DNA of 64,000 nt from Pseudomonadota bacterium (lineage in GTDB: Bacteria; Pseudomonadota; Gammaproteobacteria; Burkholderiales; Burkholderiaceae_C), in the NCBI GenBank assembly GCA_020161065.1, contig JAIUPH010000028.1, forward strand, positions 124,001 through 188,000. Reading direction: 5' to 3'. Below, one piece after another: positions 8,483-17,595 of this stretch. Numbering within the stretch: position 1 is the stretch's first letter; each line of letters starts with the position of its first letter. The position numbers were made by a program, and so were the translations under genes. The notes beneath the pieces are model-generated. The model was given only the letters and a program-made list of their open reading frames with translations, had not been told where the DNA came from and did no database searches.

Positions 8483-9463
8483 TCAGCCGCGCTGCACCAC
8501 GCGCTGGTGGATGGCGCCGAAAGGCCCGTCGCGGCCGTCTTCCAGCCGCGCCGCCATGCGCACGCGGTCGCCGAACGCCAGGTAGCGCGTGCGCGCCTGG
8601 CCTTCGTCGAGCAGCTCGATGGCGCGCCGCTCGGCGATGCACGACGAGCCGACGCGGCGGTAGTCCTCGTTGGACACCGTGCCCGAGCCGATCACCGTGC
8701 CCGGCACCAGCTCGCGGCTGTAGGCGGCGTGCGCCACCAGCTGGTCGAAGCCGAAGGCCATCGCGCCGCCGTGCGCGGCGCCGAAGCGGCGGCCGTTCAG
8801 GTCGACCTCCAGCCGCATCTGCACGCGCGCGTCGCGCCAGCCGTCGCCCAGCTCGTCGGGCGTGACGGCGATCGGCGCCATCGCGCAGGCCGGCTTGGCC
8901 TGCACCCAGCCGAAGCCGGTCTTCATCTCCACCGGCGCCAGGCGGCGCAGCGACCAGTCGTTGATCAGCACCACCAGTCGCACGTGGCCGGCCGCGTCGG
9001 CGGCGCTGCAGCCCATCGGCACGGCATCGGTGATGACGCCGAACTCGCCCTCGAAGTCGATGTCGTCGTCTTCCGACGGCAGCGGCACGTCGGCGCCGGG
9101 CGCGATGAAGCGGTCCGACAGGCCCTGGTACATCAGCGGCCGGTCGGTCGGCAGCTTGTCGAGCTTGAACACCACCTGCATCAGGTCGCCGTGCGACTGG
9201 AACGCCGAGCCGTCCAGCCACTGCCAGGCGCGCGGCAGCGGCGCCAGCGCCAGCGCCGGATCGAACGGCATCGCCTGCGCCGCCTGCCCGCGCTCCAGCG
9301 CCGCGGCCAGCTCGCGCAGCGCCGGCTCGGCGCGCGTCCACTGTTCCAGCGCCAGCTGCAGCCGCGGCGCGACCGTCGTCGCCGCGACGCAGCGCCGCAG
9401 GTCGGAAGACACGACGACGAGCCGGCCGTCTGGCGTGCCGTCAGGAAGGGTGGCGAGTTTCAT
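8483..9463 (-). CDS. fumarylacetoacetate-hydrolase-family protein
   Basis: Protein of 326 residues with an N-terminal cap domain followed by the FAH catalytic fold. Metal ligands are visible in DIDFEGEFGVI near residue 135 (two Glu) and the Asp of LVVLINDWSLR near 168. PGTVIGSGTVSNEDYRR near 255 is the conserved loop next to the active site. The family hydrolyses C-C bonds of fumarylacetoacetate or decarboxylates/hydrates oxo-acids in aromatic meta-cleavage pathways. The gene has no close operon partner upstream: a terminator lies in the 96-base gap before it, and 119 bases separate it from the downstream hydrolase. That arrangement suggests its own promoter in the gap 9464-9515. Confidence 0.85.
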   Translation of the reverse strand: MKLATLPDGTPDGRLVVVSSDLRRCVAATTVAPRLQLALEQWTRAEPALRELAAALERGQAAQAMPFDPALALAPLPRAWQWLDGSAFQSHGDLMQVVFKLDKLPTDRPLMYQGLSDRFIAPGADVPLPSEDDDIDFEGEFGVITDAVPMGCSAADAAGHVRLVVLINDWSLRRLAPVEMKTGFGWVQAKPACAMAPIAVTPDELGDGWRDARVQMRLEVDLNGRRFGAAHGGAMAFGFDQLVAHAAYSRELVPGTVIGSGTVSNEDYRRVGSSCIAERRAIELLDEGQARTRYLAFGDRVRMAARLEDGRDGPFGAIHQRVVQRG

Positions 9464-9515
9464 GCGGGTCCTTGAGCTCGGGCGACGGAGTATCCGTCAG
9501 CGGCGCGGGCGCATG

Positions 9516-9538
9516 AAAAAAGCCGCGCGGCGGCGGCT
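9516..9538 (-). terminator. intrinsic terminator downstream of the PLP-enzyme gene
   Basis: On the minus strand AGCCGC - six-base loop - GCGGCT forms a perfect six-pair stem followed by a run of five to six T. It lies 21 bases past the stop of the PLP-enzyme gene and would end the long minus-strand operon that begins at about 21 kb. Confidence 0.7.
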
Positions 9539-9559
9539 GGGCTGACGATCGAGCTGGCA

Positions 9560-10693
9560 TCACAGGTGTGGCGTGTCCCGGATGGCTCCGCCCGCGCTCA
9601 CGCGCGCCAGTGGCCACGGCAACGGCAGGCCGCGCGTCGCAGTCGCTTCGATGGCCGTCTGCGCGGGTCCGATGTCCAGCCCGCGTGATGCCAGCCAGGC
9701 GTCGCTGTAATAGCTGTGACCGTAGCGTTCGCCGCCGTCGCACAGGATGGCCACGATGGAGCCGCGTTCGCCGCCATCGTGCATCTCACTTGCCAACGCC
9801 AGCGCCGCGATGTAGTTGGTGCCGGTGGAACCGCCGCAGCGGCGCCCCAGCAATCGCTGCAAGTCGTGGATCGCGGCCAGCGAAGCAATGTCGGGGACCT
9901 TGATCATCGCGTCGATGACGCCGGGCACGAAAGAGCGCTCAAGACGCGGGCGGCCAATGCCTTCGATCAGAGATGCACACGTCAGATGCCGTGGACCGTC
10001 GCGTCCGGCGTAGGCGTCGAAGAACACCGAATTCTCCGGGTCCGCGGCGCAAACCCGGGTCTCGTAGCCGCGGTAGCGCACGAAACGCCCAATCGTTGCG
10101 GTGGTGCCGCCGGTGCCGCAGCCACAGATCACCCATTTCGGCACCGGGTGCGGCTCGAGCCGCATTTGTTCGAATATCGATTCGGCGATGTTGTTGTTGC
10201 TGCGCCAATCGGTGGCTCGCTCGGCATAGGTGAACTGATCCATCCAATGCCCCTGGAGTTCTTGCGCCAGGCGCTCGGATTCACTGTAGACGGCATGCGG
10301 CTCTTCCACGAGGTGACAGCGGCCGCCGTACAGGCGTATCGCAGCAACCTTCTCCGGCGAGGTGCTTCGCGGCATGACGGCGACGAACGGCAGGCCCAGG
10401 AGCCGCGCGAAGTAGGCTTCCGACACGGCCGTCGAACCCGACGAGGCCTCGATCACCGCGCTGCCTTCACCGAGCCAGCCGTTGCAAAGGGCATAGAGGA
10501 ACAGCGACCGCGCCAGCCGGTGCTTGAGGCTGCCCGTGGGGTGGCTGGATTCGTCCTTCAGGTACAGGTGCACACCCGGGAAAGCCGGCAGCGGCACGGG
10601 GATCAGGTGGGTGTCGGCCGAGCGCTGGAAATCGGCCTCGATGCGGGCGACGGCGGCACGCACCCATGTACGCCTGGCATCACCGGTGGACAA
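9560..10693 (-). CDS. PLP-dependent cysteine synthase-family enzyme (Cds1 cysteine-desulfhydrase-like)
   Basis: Fold-type II PLP enzyme of 377 residues. The Schiff-base lysine lies in the stretch [11 protein letters not shown] near residue 55, the substrate loop reads [13 protein letters not shown] near 85, and the phosphate-binding glycine loop is [17 protein letters not shown] near 195. [11 protein letters not shown] and the long C-terminal half resemble the bacterial L-cysteine desulfhydrase Cds1 and related proteins rather than classical CysK/CysM. It could therefore release sulfide and pyruvate from cysteine, or act by beta-replacement/elimination on another amino acid. It is the last gene of the island operon, 11 bases after the thioesterase and followed by a terminator. 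A role in sulfur release from the imported compound is an inference. Confidence 0.78.
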   Translation of the reverse strand: MSTGDARRTWVRAAVARIEADFQRSADTHLIPVPLPAFPGVHLYLKDESSHPTGSLKHRLARSLFLYALCNGWLGEGSAVIEASSGSTAVSEAYFARLLGLPFVAVMPRSTSPEKVAAIRLYGGRCHLVEEPHAVYSESERLAQELQGHWMDQFTYAERATDWRSNNNIAESIFEQMRLEPHPVPKWVICGCGTGGTTATIGRFVRYRGYETRVCAADPENSVFFDAYAGRDGPRHLTCASLIEGIGRPRLERSFVPGVIDAMIKVPDIASLAAIHDLQRLLGRRCGGSTGTNYIAALALASEMHDGGERGSIVAILCDGGERYGHSYYSDAWLASRGLDIGPAQTAIEATATRGLPLPWPLARVSAGGAIRDTPHL

Positions 10694-10704
10694 GTCCAGG
10701 CTCC

Positions 10705-11139
10705 TCAGCTCGGCGTGGCGTAGTTGGCGCGGCCGATGGCCACGACTTTGTGGGCGTCGTCGCTCACCGTCACGTCGGCAACGCAGACCGAGCGACCGAT
10801 CCGCCAGACGCGTGCGCTGGCCAGGAGACCGGTTTGCACGGCCGGGCGCAGATAGTCGACGCGCAGATTGATCGTGGCCAAGGGCTTACCCAACTGCATC
10901 ATCAGCGCGTACTGGCCCACGGTATCGATGAATGCCGAGAGGATGCCGCCGTGAAACTGTCCGCTACCGGACATGCGCTCGAATTCGGGGCGCAATTCCA
11001 TGCGCATGTCCAACTCGCCGAGTTCGGCGTCGGCTTTCAGCAGCCGCAATCCCATGAATCCATTGAACGGGGAACGCTCCAACCGCTGCTGCATTTCGGC
11101 GACGCTCATCGGCGTCGGTGCTGGGGTGGCGCTTTTCAT
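10705..11139 (-). CDS. PaaI-family hotdog-fold thioesterase
   Basis: Small cytosolic acyl-CoA thioesterase of 144 residues, typical for PaaI/YbgC-like single-hotdog proteins. The catalytic helix region [17 protein letters not shown] lies near residue 62, with the HGG motif and the acidic Asp on the helix. The end GRANYATPS is also family-like. Its ATG overlaps the stop of the dehydrogenase gene upstream (ATGA). Next to an acyl-CoA-ligase-like gene it would release free acid from a CoA thioester, either as a pathway step or as housekeeping for stalled CoA esters (inference). Confidence 0.85.
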   Translation of the reverse strand: MKSATPAPTPMSVAEMQQRLERSPFNGFMGLRLLKADAELGELDMRMELRPEFERMSGSGQFHGGILSAFIDTVGQYALMMQLGKPLATINLRVDYLRPAVQTGLLASARVWRIGRSVCVADVTVSDDAHKVVAIGRANYATPS

Positions 11140-12143
11140 GGCGTGACCATCACCTTGCCAATCACCTCGCGGTCCTCGATCAGGCGCAGGGCTTCGGCCG
11201 CTTGTTCCAGCGGAAACACGCGGTCCACGGGTATCTGCATGCGACCGCTGGCCACCAGCGCGAGCAGCGCCTGCAAGTCTTCACGCGTCCAGCCGGTGGA
11301 TCCGCGGATATTGAGCTCGAAGGTCCATATGAAGCGGATGTCGGTCTTCGGGTCATAGCCCGCGGTGGCGCCGCAGGTCACCAGGCGACCACCCCGGCGC
11401 AACGCGCGCATCGAAGGCACCCAGGTCTCGCCGCCGGTGAAATTGACCACCAGGTCGACGCCGCCGTCGAAGCGGCGCCGATGGGGCTTGCCGTACAACT
11501 GGTGGACGGCCTTGACAAAATCCTGTTCCGTGTAGTTGACGACGTGGTCGGCGCCGAGCGCGCGCAGCCGCTCCATCTTGGCCGCGCTGCTGGCGCAGGC
11601 CACCACCTCGGCGCCCGCCAGCTTCGCCAACAGCACGCAGCAGGCACCGACGCCGCCACTGGCCCCGAGCACGAGGACGTGTTCGCCGGCTTGGACCTGG
11701 CCGATGGTGGTCATCATGCGATGCGCGGTACCGAAGGCCACCGGCAATGCGGCGGCCTGCTCGAAAGTGACACCGTCCGGGATCCGCAGCAGTTGATGGG
11801 CGCGCACGCGGCAACGCTCGGCCAGACCGCCGTGGGTCGTTTCGCCGAGCAGGCCGCCTTCGACGCGGTTGATCGGATCGACCAGCACGCGGTCGCCGCG
11901 CCGCCACCCCGCGACGCCGGGCCCGACCTCATCGATTTCGCCGGCGACGTCCAGCCCCATGATGATGGGGAAATCCAGCCTGATGCCCGGCATCCCGCGG
12001 CGCGTGAAGACGTCGTGGTAGTTCAGCGAAGTGGCACGGACGCGGACGACGACGTCGCCCTCGCCTGCCACGGGGTCGGCGAACCGGGTTTCGAGCTTCA
12101 TCTGCTCGGCGCCGCCATGGGCGTAGATGACGATGGCTTTCAT
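11136..12143 (-). CDS. zinc-type/quinone-oxidoreductase-like dehydrogenase (MDR superfamily)
   Basis: NAD(P)-dependent medium-chain dehydrogenase/reductase of 335 residues. The N-terminal GroES-like domain (TSLNYHDVFTRRGMPG near residue 40, IIMGLDVAGEIDEVGPG near 63) is followed by the Rossmann motif VLGASGGVGACCVLLAKLAG near 155. It lacks the four-cysteine structural zinc loop of classical alcohol dehydrogenases, as in quinone oxidoreductase and enoyl-reductase branches. ATG at 12143 overlaps the ligase stop (ATGA) and its own stop overlaps the thioesterase start. In an operon with a CoA-ligase-like enzyme and a thioesterase, reduction of an enoyl or carbonyl intermediate is plausible but not shown. 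Confidence 0.84.
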   Translation of the reverse strand: MKAIVIYAHGGAEQMKLETRFADPVAGEGDVVVRVRATSLNYHDVFTRRGMPGIRLDFPIIMGLDVAGEIDEVGPGVAGWRRGDRVLVDPINRVEGGLLGETTHGGLAERCRVRAHQLLRIPDGVTFEQAAALPVAFGTAHRMMTTIGQVQAGEHVLVLGASGGVGACCVLLAKLAGAEVVACASSAAKMERLRALGADHVVNYTEQDFVKAVHQLYGKPHRRRFDGGVDLVVNFTGGETWVPSMRALRRGGRLVTCGATAGYDPKTDIRFIWTFELNIRGSTGWTREDLQALLALVASGRMQIPVDRVFPLEQAAEALRLIEDREVIGKVMVTP

Positions 12144-13714
12144 GGAACTCCTGCAATGGCGCCCGGGCTCGCGCCCTTGGGCGGATAGTCTGTCGCTTGC
12201 GCTGGGTCGAGGTTGGAGGCATTCGCCCAGCCGGCGACAGTCTTGCGGTCGACCTTGCCGCTTCCCGTCAATGGCAGGGAATCGACGAAGACGATCCGGC
12301 GCGGATGCAAGTGCGGCGGCGCCAGCGCCAGCACATGCGCCTTCAACGCCTGCTCTGTGGGGCGCGCATCGGTCCGCGGTACGACGTAGGCCACGGGCTT
12401 GAACCCCTTGAGCGTGTCCGGCACCCCGATGACGCAGGCCTGCATCACTTGCGGGTGGCGTTCGAGCAGGCGCTCCGTTTCGCTGGGGAAGACGTTCTCG
12501 CCACCGCAGACGAACATGTCGTCGGCGCGGCCGACAAAGTAGTGAAAGCCTTCGGCGTCGCGGCGGATCACGTCGCCCGTCGCGTAGTAGCCATCGGCAG
12601 TGAATGCCGCCGCGCTTTCGGTCGGCCGCCGGTGATAGCCCAGCATCAGGGCCGGGCTGCGCACCTGCAGGACGCCTTCGGGGGCGGCCGCGTCGTCTGC
12701 GGCGACCAGGCGGATCTGCACGGACGGCTGGGCACAACCCAGGGACAGTGCCGGCGTCGGAAGGCCGCCTGGGTGCGGGCCGAAGATGACTGCCCCGGTT
12801 TCGGTGGTGCCGTAGCCGTTGCTGATGGCGGCGCGGGGAAACAAGGTGCGCGCCGATTCGAGCACGCGGGCGCCGACCGGCTCGGAACCCAGCCGCACCC
12901 GCTCGACGAAGCTCAGGTCGGCGTGGCGCAGGCGCTCGGTCTCGAGCGCCAGCAGCGAGATCATCGTCGGTATCGCGGTGATCCAGGTGCAGCGCTGGCT
13001 CTGCAGCGCATCGAGATAGGCGGCGGCATCGAACTGAGGCATCAGCACCAGCGTGCCCCGGCCGGTGAGCGCGAGCTGCGCGGTATTCAGCGCATTCATG
13101 TGATACAGCGGTGCGGCGACGAGGAAACGATGGCGCGCCAGATCGACCTCCTGCGTGCGAACCCGCGTGCCCCATCGGTAGCCGTGATGCGACAGCATCA
13201 CGCCCTTCGGTCGCCCGCCCGAGCCCGAGGTGTAGAGGAACAATGCCGCGTCGTCGGCGGCCGGTTGTACGGCGGCAAAGCTGCCGTGATCCAACAAGGC
13301 CGGCAGCCCCTGCTCGAAGTCCAGCGTCGGCAGTCCGGCCGGGCACAGCGGGCGCCGCGGCGCGTCGCACAGGACCAGTGCAACGTCGGCGTCGGCCAGG
13401 ATGTCGGCAATGCCGGCCGCCGGCTGGCGCCAGTTCACCGGTACCGCCACCAGTCCCGCGCGCAGGATCCCGAGATACGACGCGACGAAGTCGGCGCTGT
13501 TCGCGGCCACCAAGCCCACCCGCTGCCCGCGTTCCAGGCCGCGCCTGAGCAGCCCGCGTGCCACCGCATCGGCCCAGGCGTTCAGCGTGCCGAAGTCGAC
13601 CGTGCGCGGCACTGCGCCGGGGGTGACTTCCACCAAGGCCACGCGATCGGGATCGGGGCCTGCGCACAGCAGCGAGCCGAGGTTGCCGGGGTCACCGGCC
13701 GGTCGCGCGATCAC
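12140..13714 (-). CDS. AMP-binding (acyl-CoA synthetase-like) enzyme
   Basis: ANL-superfamily adenylating enzyme of 524 residues. The phosphate-binding loop is LYTSGSGGRPKGVMLSH near residue 150, where the usual Thr-Thr of TSGTTG is Ser-Gly. It continues with GYGTTETGAVIF near 285, YYATGDVIRR near 370, the hinge region VGRADDMFVCGGENVFPSE near 390 and the C-terminal lysine motif LTGSGKVDRKTV near 490. This is the full order for a carboxylate-CoA ligase. GTG at 13714 overlaps the TGA of the DUF2817 gene (GTGA) and gives the family-length N-terminus; the longer open frame from 14047 is spurious. It probably activates a pathway acid to its CoA thioester ahead of the dehydrogenase and thioesterase. 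Confidence 0.85.
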   Translation of the reverse strand: MIARPAGDPGNLGSLLCAGPDPDRVALVEVTPGAVPRTVDFGTLNAWADAVARGLLRRGLERGQRVGLVAANSADFVASYLGILRAGLVAVPVNWRQPAAGIADILADADVALVLCDAPRRPLCPAGLPTLDFEQGLPALLDHGSFAAVQPAADDAALFLYTSGSGGRPKGVMLSHHGYRWGTRVRTQEVDLARHRFLVAAPLYHMNALNTAQLALTGRGTLVLMPQFDAAAYLDALQSQRCTWITAIPTMISLLALETERLRHADLSFVERVRLGSEPVGARVLESARTLFPRAAISNGYGTTETGAVIFGPHPGGLPTPALSLGCAQPSVQIRLVAADDAAAPEGVLQVRSPALMLGYHRRPTESAAAFTADGYYATGDVIRRDAEGFHYFVGRADDMFVCGGENVFPSETERLLERHPQVMQACVIGVPDTLKGFKPVAYVVPRTDARPTEQALKAHVLALAPPHLHPRRIVFVDSLPLTGSGKVDRKTVAGWANASNLDPAQATDYPPKGASPGAIAGVP

Positions 13715-14799
13715 CAGCTGTGAAGGCCGTCGACGGCCTGTGTCGTGATTCGCAATGCGTGGGCGATCGTGCTGTCGCGCCACACCTGATCCACCGGGCA
13801 GAAGGCGTCGAGCAGGTCGGCGCGCAGCATCGTGTTGCGCGGGCTCGCCGGGCCGGCCTTGAATTTCAACCAGAGGTCCAACCGCAGGATGCGGCGCATG
13901 TGCCAGCCTCGGGTTCCGAACTCGACGACCGCGCCGCAAACAGGAATGCCGGGCACAAACGCCTGGACACCGTAGAACAGCAGGCCGTGGTAGCCAGGCC
14001 GCGCGCGTCCGTGCGGTCGCTGTCCAACAATGGCGTCGCGACCCCACCAGCGCACCGCTTGGTCCTGCAGCTCGCTGCCTTCCTCGCTGAAGCAGAGGAA
14101 AAAGGGTTGACCGTATTCACCGACACCCGTGTGCCAATCGATGAAGCCGATCCTCTCGGCGCCGGCCAAATGCTCGCGCGCAATGGCTTCCATCGTGAGG
14201 TTGGACCACTCGCGGTGCGTGCCACCGTAGTTCAGTCCGCTCGGATGCGTGTACTGGCCGCGAGCCAGAGCGTCGAAGAGCGCGTCGGCGCCGTGGCGCT
14301 GCGCGTAGCCGTCCATGGCCTGCTGTGCCCTGTCCAGGCTGGCGGTACTCCAATCGTCGTCCAGCAGCGGCCCATGCAGTTCGGCGTATGCCGGGTTGGC
14401 GGGATGCGGAGCGGCGTGATCGACGAAATTGCGGTTGAGGTCGACGTTGTTCTCGGTCGTGCGGCTGTGATGGGCGAATCCCCAGGGATTGATCGCGTGC
14501 ACCATGACGACGGCGGTGTCGTCGGTCAGTCGCGATGCTGCGCCGCTCGCAATCCAAGCAATCTGGGCAGCCGACCCCGTGTATCCCTCGAGCCCATGCG
14601 TCCCGCTGACGACCAGCAGCCGCCGCGGCGCACCGGCGCGGCCGAAGCGGGCGACATCGGTGTACAGCGCCACGCCGCCAGGCCCCTGATGTCGGGTCAA
14701 TGCATAGGCCGACAGTGCGGCGCCCGAGGCCTGCGCCGCAGCGCGGAACTTCTCACGCGCGCTCACATAGTCCAACGCGTAGCACTCATGAAACTCCAT
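13711..14799 (-). CDS. DUF2817 / M14-like zinc carboxypeptidase-fold protein
   Basis: Protein of 362 residues of the DUF2817 group within the M14 carboxypeptidase/aspartoacylase fold. Zinc ligands are visible as His and Glu in VVSGTHGLEGYTGSA near residue 68 and a later His in IGFIDWHTGVGEYG near 215. The TTENNVDLNRNFVDH stretch near 125 contains the Asn-Arg pair that binds substrate carboxylate in M14 enzymes. ATG at 14799 has AGAGGA upstream; the open frame further upstream is low in family resemblance. Its position between an ABC importer and an acid-activating enzyme suggests it splits an amide or N-acyl amino acid after uptake. That function is inferred, and no substrate is known for the group. 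Confidence 0.78.
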   Translation of the reverse strand: MEFHECYALDYVSAREKFRAAAQASGAALSAYALTRHQGPGGVALYTDVARFGRAGAPRRLLVVSGTHGLEGYTGSAAQIAWIASGAASRLTDDTAVVMVHAINPWGFAHHSRTTENNVDLNRNFVDHAAPHPANPAYAELHGPLLDDDWSTASLDRAQQAMDGYAQRHGADALFDALARGQYTHPSGLNYGGTHREWSNLTMEAIAREHLAGAERIGFIDWHTGVGEYGQPFFLCFSEEGSELQDQAVRWWGRDAIVGQRPHGRARPGYHGLLFYGVQAFVPGIPVCGAVVEFGTRGWHMRRILRLDLWLKFKAGPASPRNTMLRADLLDAFCPVDQVWRDSTIAHALRITTQAVDGLHSW

Positions 14800-14821
14800 G
14801 ACGGTCCTCTGCCACGCGGCG

Positions 14822-15604
14822 TCACTCGCCCTGCACCGTAAGGTTGTCGCGACGATCCCAGAACACCAGGCGCTGGTGCAGCACCCGCATGAGCTGAGTG
14901 CCCGCCAGGCCGATGACGACCAAGCTAAGCAGGCAGGCGAACATGGTCGCCAGGTCGACATTGATCGACGCAGCCTGGATCAGGAAGCCGAGGCCCTTGG
15001 TGGATGAGACGAATTCGGCCACCACGGCACCGATCAGGCTCAGCACGACCGAAATCTGGAGACCTGCAAAGATGTGGCCGGCAGCCGCCGGCAGCTTCAC
15101 GTGAAAAAAGATGTGCAGGCGCGAAGCAGAGAACACGCGCATCAGGTCGAGCATGGCCGGGCTGGTCTGGCGGATGCCGACGATGGTGTTGATGAACATC
15201 GGAAAGAAGCTGATCAGCGCCACCATCACCACCTTGGACGCCATGCCGAAGCCGAACCAAACCAGGATCAACGGCGCGATCGCGACCTTGGGCGTGGACT
15301 GCAGCGCAATGATGTAGGGGTACACGAACTGCTCGAAGGTTTTCGACTCGGCCAGCAATGAACCCAGCACCAGCGCCAGCCCGCAGCCGATCACGTAGCC
15401 CAACACGGTGCATTGCAGCGTGAACAGGAAGTGCGGCCAATACTGACCGTCAACGTAGCCGGTCTTCAGCGCCTGCAGTACCGACTGCGGCGTGGGAATC
15501 AGGTAGTCCGGCACGTCGAACAGGCGGATCGCCATCACCCAGGCCAGCAGCAACACCATCGCGGTGATCAGGGGAAAGACGATGGCTCGCGACTTCGACG
15601 ACAT
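14822..15604 (-). CDS. ABC transporter permease, NitT/TauT/SsuC type
   Basis: Inner-membrane permease of 260 residues with about six helices. The N-terminal sequence FPLITAMVLLLAWVMAIRLF is the first helix, DYLIPTPQSVLQAL is the family periplasmic loop, and the EAA region is TSPAMLDLMRVFSASRLHIF near residue 150. ATG at 15604 is preceded at good distance by GAGG; a TTG nine bases upstream is a poorer choice. Only one permease is present in this importer, unlike the heterodimeric set at 1-3.2 kb, so a homodimer is likely. The gene lies 15 bases after the ATPase gene and is the last transport gene before the catabolic enzymes. Confidence 0.87.
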   Translation of the reverse strand: MSSKSRAIVFPLITAMVLLLAWVMAIRLFDVPDYLIPTPQSVLQALKTGYVDGQYWPHFLFTLQCTVLGYVIGCGLALVLGSLLAESKTFEQFVYPYIIALQSTPKVAIAPLILVWFGFGMASKVVMVALISFFPMFINTIVGIRQTSPAMLDLMRVFSASRLHIFFHVKLPAAAGHIFAGLQISVVLSLIGAVVAEFVSSTKGLGFLIQAASINVDLATMFACLLSLVVIGLAGTQLMRVLHQRLVFWDRRDNLTVQGE

Positions 15605-15619
15605 GACAATCAACCTCGT

Positions 15620-16450
15620 TCAGACGTGCACCAGCTGCTCGAACAACTGGCGCAATTCGCTGCAGATGGCGGTGAAGCGGGGATCGACAAGCGTCGACAG
15701 GTCGCGCGGGCGTGGCAGCTCGATACGGAGTTCGCGAATGATTCGCCCGGGGCGTGCCGACATCACCAGCACGCGGTCCGACAGAAACACCGCCTCGGGG
15801 ATGCTGTGGGTGATGAACAGCGCCGACTTGCGCTTGGCCATCCAGATGCGCTGAAGTTCCAGGCTCATGTGGTCGCGCGTCATCGTGTCCAGAGCCGAGA
15901 AAGGTTCATCCATCAGCAGCAGCGCCGGGTCATGGATCAGGCCGCGAGCGATGCCCACGCGCTGCTGCATGCCGCCGGAGAGCTCGCTCGGATAGTGCTT
16001 GGCGAAATTCGACAAGCCAACGAGGCGCAGCAATTCCTCCGCATCGTGCTCGGCCTTGCGCCGGTCCAGCTTCAGCGCGCGTGCTGGTACCAGGACGTTG
16101 GCGAGCACCGTCTTCCAAGGCAGCAGCGTGGCTTGCTGGAACACCATGCCGACATCGGGGCGCGGACCGTCGATGGCCGAGCCACGGAAAGTGACGCTGC
16201 CGCAGCTTGGCGCCAACAGCCCGCTGAACACCTTGATCAGGGTGGATTTGCCGCAGCCCGATGGGCCGACCACGGAGACGAATTCACCCTGGCCGAGTGT
16301 CATCGACAGCCGCTCGATCGCCGCCACCGGACCCCGGCTGGCCCGATACGTCACCCCCAGATCGCGAGCCTCCACCATGGGAGTGGACACCGGCGCAGGG
16401 CTTGCGTCGGTGGCGTGCTCGTTGTCGCGCGCCTGCAAGGCGATGGCCAT
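15620..16450 (-). CDS. ABC transporter ATP-binding protein, NitT/TauT/SsuB type
   Basis: ATPase of 276 residues for the island importer. Walker A GPSGCGKSTL lies near residue 64, the Q-loop at VGMVFQQATLLPW, the signature LSGGMQQRVGIARGL near 160, Walker B LLLMDEPFSALD next to it, and the switch His in FITHSIPEAVFLSDRV. The SIPEA and VLVMSARPGRI stretches mark the SsuB/TauB subgroup. ATG at 16450 has GGAG upstream, and the first 35 residues are a short linker-like extension. It sits 22 bases after the receptor gene. No frame damage is seen, so the transporter looks functional. Confidence 0.9.
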   Translation of the reverse strand: MAIALQARDNEHATDASPAPVSTPMVEARDLGVTYRASRGPVAAIERLSMTLGQGEFVSVVGPSGCGKSTLIKVFSGLLAPSCGSVTFRGSAIDGPRPDVGMVFQQATLLPWKTVLANVLVPARALKLDRRKAEHDAEELLRLVGLSNFAKHYPSELSGGMQQRVGIARGLIHDPALLLMDEPFSALDTMTRDHMSLELQRIWMAKRKSALFITHSIPEAVFLSDRVLVMSARPGRIIRELRIELPRPRDLSTLVDPRFTAICSELRQLFEQLVHV

Positions 16451-16472
16451 CACGGGCTCCCGGCTGCCACGC

Positions 16473-17576
16473 TCAACGCGACTTGGCCGAGGCGGCCACC
16501 GCCGCGGCATCGAAGTTGTCGATCCGTTCCACGAAGTCGTTGGTGTAGAGGTCATCGACGGGGATCTTGTCGCTCGCGACCTGGCCGCCGGTGTGCAGCA
16601 CGCCGACGTAGTCCGCCCAAGCCTGCGCGCTGTAGCGGCCCATCTTGCGGGCACCGTCGGCAGGCAGCATCGTCGCCAGCCGCATCTTCAGAATCTTCAA
16701 CGCCTCGGCCAGCTTCTGCTCGTCGCTGCCCTTGGTCGGCTTCGCATTGGGGTAGAGCTTCCAGAAGTTCTGAACGCAGGCCTCAGGGTTGGCATTGCAC
16801 GCGACGACACCCTTTGCCGCCGCCTGGCCGAAGGCCACCACCAGTTCCGGGCGCTCAGCCAATGTATCTTTGTGCGCCACCCAGCCGCTGGAGAACAGTG
16901 CGACGTACTTGGCCGGCTGGGGCACCCGTCGGACTTCAATGCCGCTGAGTTCCATCTGCAGATGGAACGTGTCGAACAGGTTCAGGGCGTCGATCTTGCC
17001 GTCGGCCAATGCCCGAAAGGCCGTGCTGCCGACGCCGACGGGCACGAACTCATAGTCGCGCTGCATCGCCATGCCATTCTCGGCGAGCAGCGCCTTGGTG
17101 ATTGCCACATTGCCCCAGGACATCGCGCCGACGCCGATCTTCTTGCCGCGAAGATCGGCCACCGTCCGGACGGCACTGTTCTTGAGCACCACGATCTCGT
17201 AGGGTGACTCGTAGATTCCGTTGTAGAACATCTTGACCGGCAGCGCATCCCGACCCGGTTGACGCGCCGTGATCAGCACGTCCGGATTGATCCAGCCGAA
17301 CATCACGTGCTTCTGCGTGACCTGCGGCAGCAGCACCGCAGCGCCTTGAAAGAAGGTGATCTCGACGTCGAGACCGGCTTCCTTGAAATAGCCCATGCCA
17401 ACTGCCATCAAGGTCGGAGCGTTGGACAAAGAGATATTCGTCGGATATGCGTAGACGACCTTCTCGAGCCGCTTGGACGTTTGGCTCCATGCATCTGCGG
17501 TGGCGAAGACGCCGACGAGAGTCAACAGCAGACTCGACAGCGCGAGGGCGCGCACGGGACGGGTGGCTTGCTTCAT
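16473..17576 (-). CDS. ABC transporter periplasmic receptor, NMT1/THI5-SsuA-like
   Basis: Periplasmic receptor of 367 residues, slightly longer than usual. A Sec signal peptide is clear (positively charged MKQATRPVRAL, hydrophobic core, cleavage near ADAWSQ). The mature domain carries the NMT1-like blocks YPTNISLSNAPTLMAVGMGYF and VADLRGKKIGVGAMSW, which is the hinge region around residue 140. ATG at 17576 has AGGAG at the right distance. It opens the transport part of the island operon, followed by ATPase and permease. Family ligands include sulfonates, nitrate, thiamine precursors and aromatic acids. The C-terminal half, with several Cys-containing stretches (VVACNANPEACVQNF), is unlike the receptor at 2.3 kb, so the ligands probably differ. 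Confidence 0.85.
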   Translation of the reverse strand: MKQATRPVRALALSSLLLTLVGVFATADAWSQTSKRLEKVVYAYPTNISLSNAPTLMAVGMGYFKEAGLDVEITFFQGAAVLLPQVTQKHVMFGWINPDVLITARQPGRDALPVKMFYNGIYESPYEIVVLKNSAVRTVADLRGKKIGVGAMSWGNVAITKALLAENGMAMQRDYEFVPVGVGSTAFRALADGKIDALNLFDTFHLQMELSGIEVRRVPQPAKYVALFSSGWVAHKDTLAERPELVVAFGQAAAKGVVACNANPEACVQNFWKLYPNAKPTKGSDEQKLAEALKILKMRLATMLPADGARKMGRYSAQAWADYVGVLHTGGQVASDKIPVDDLYTNDFVERIDNFDAAAVAASAKSR

Positions 17577-17595
17577 CTCGATACTCCTGTCGCAT

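Noticed and set aside
11136-13667. Minus-strand open frame of 843 codons covering the dehydrogenase and part of the ligase gene
   Set aside because: Its upstream half is a wrong-frame reading of the AMP-ligase gene; the MDR dehydrogenase begins at ATG 12143.
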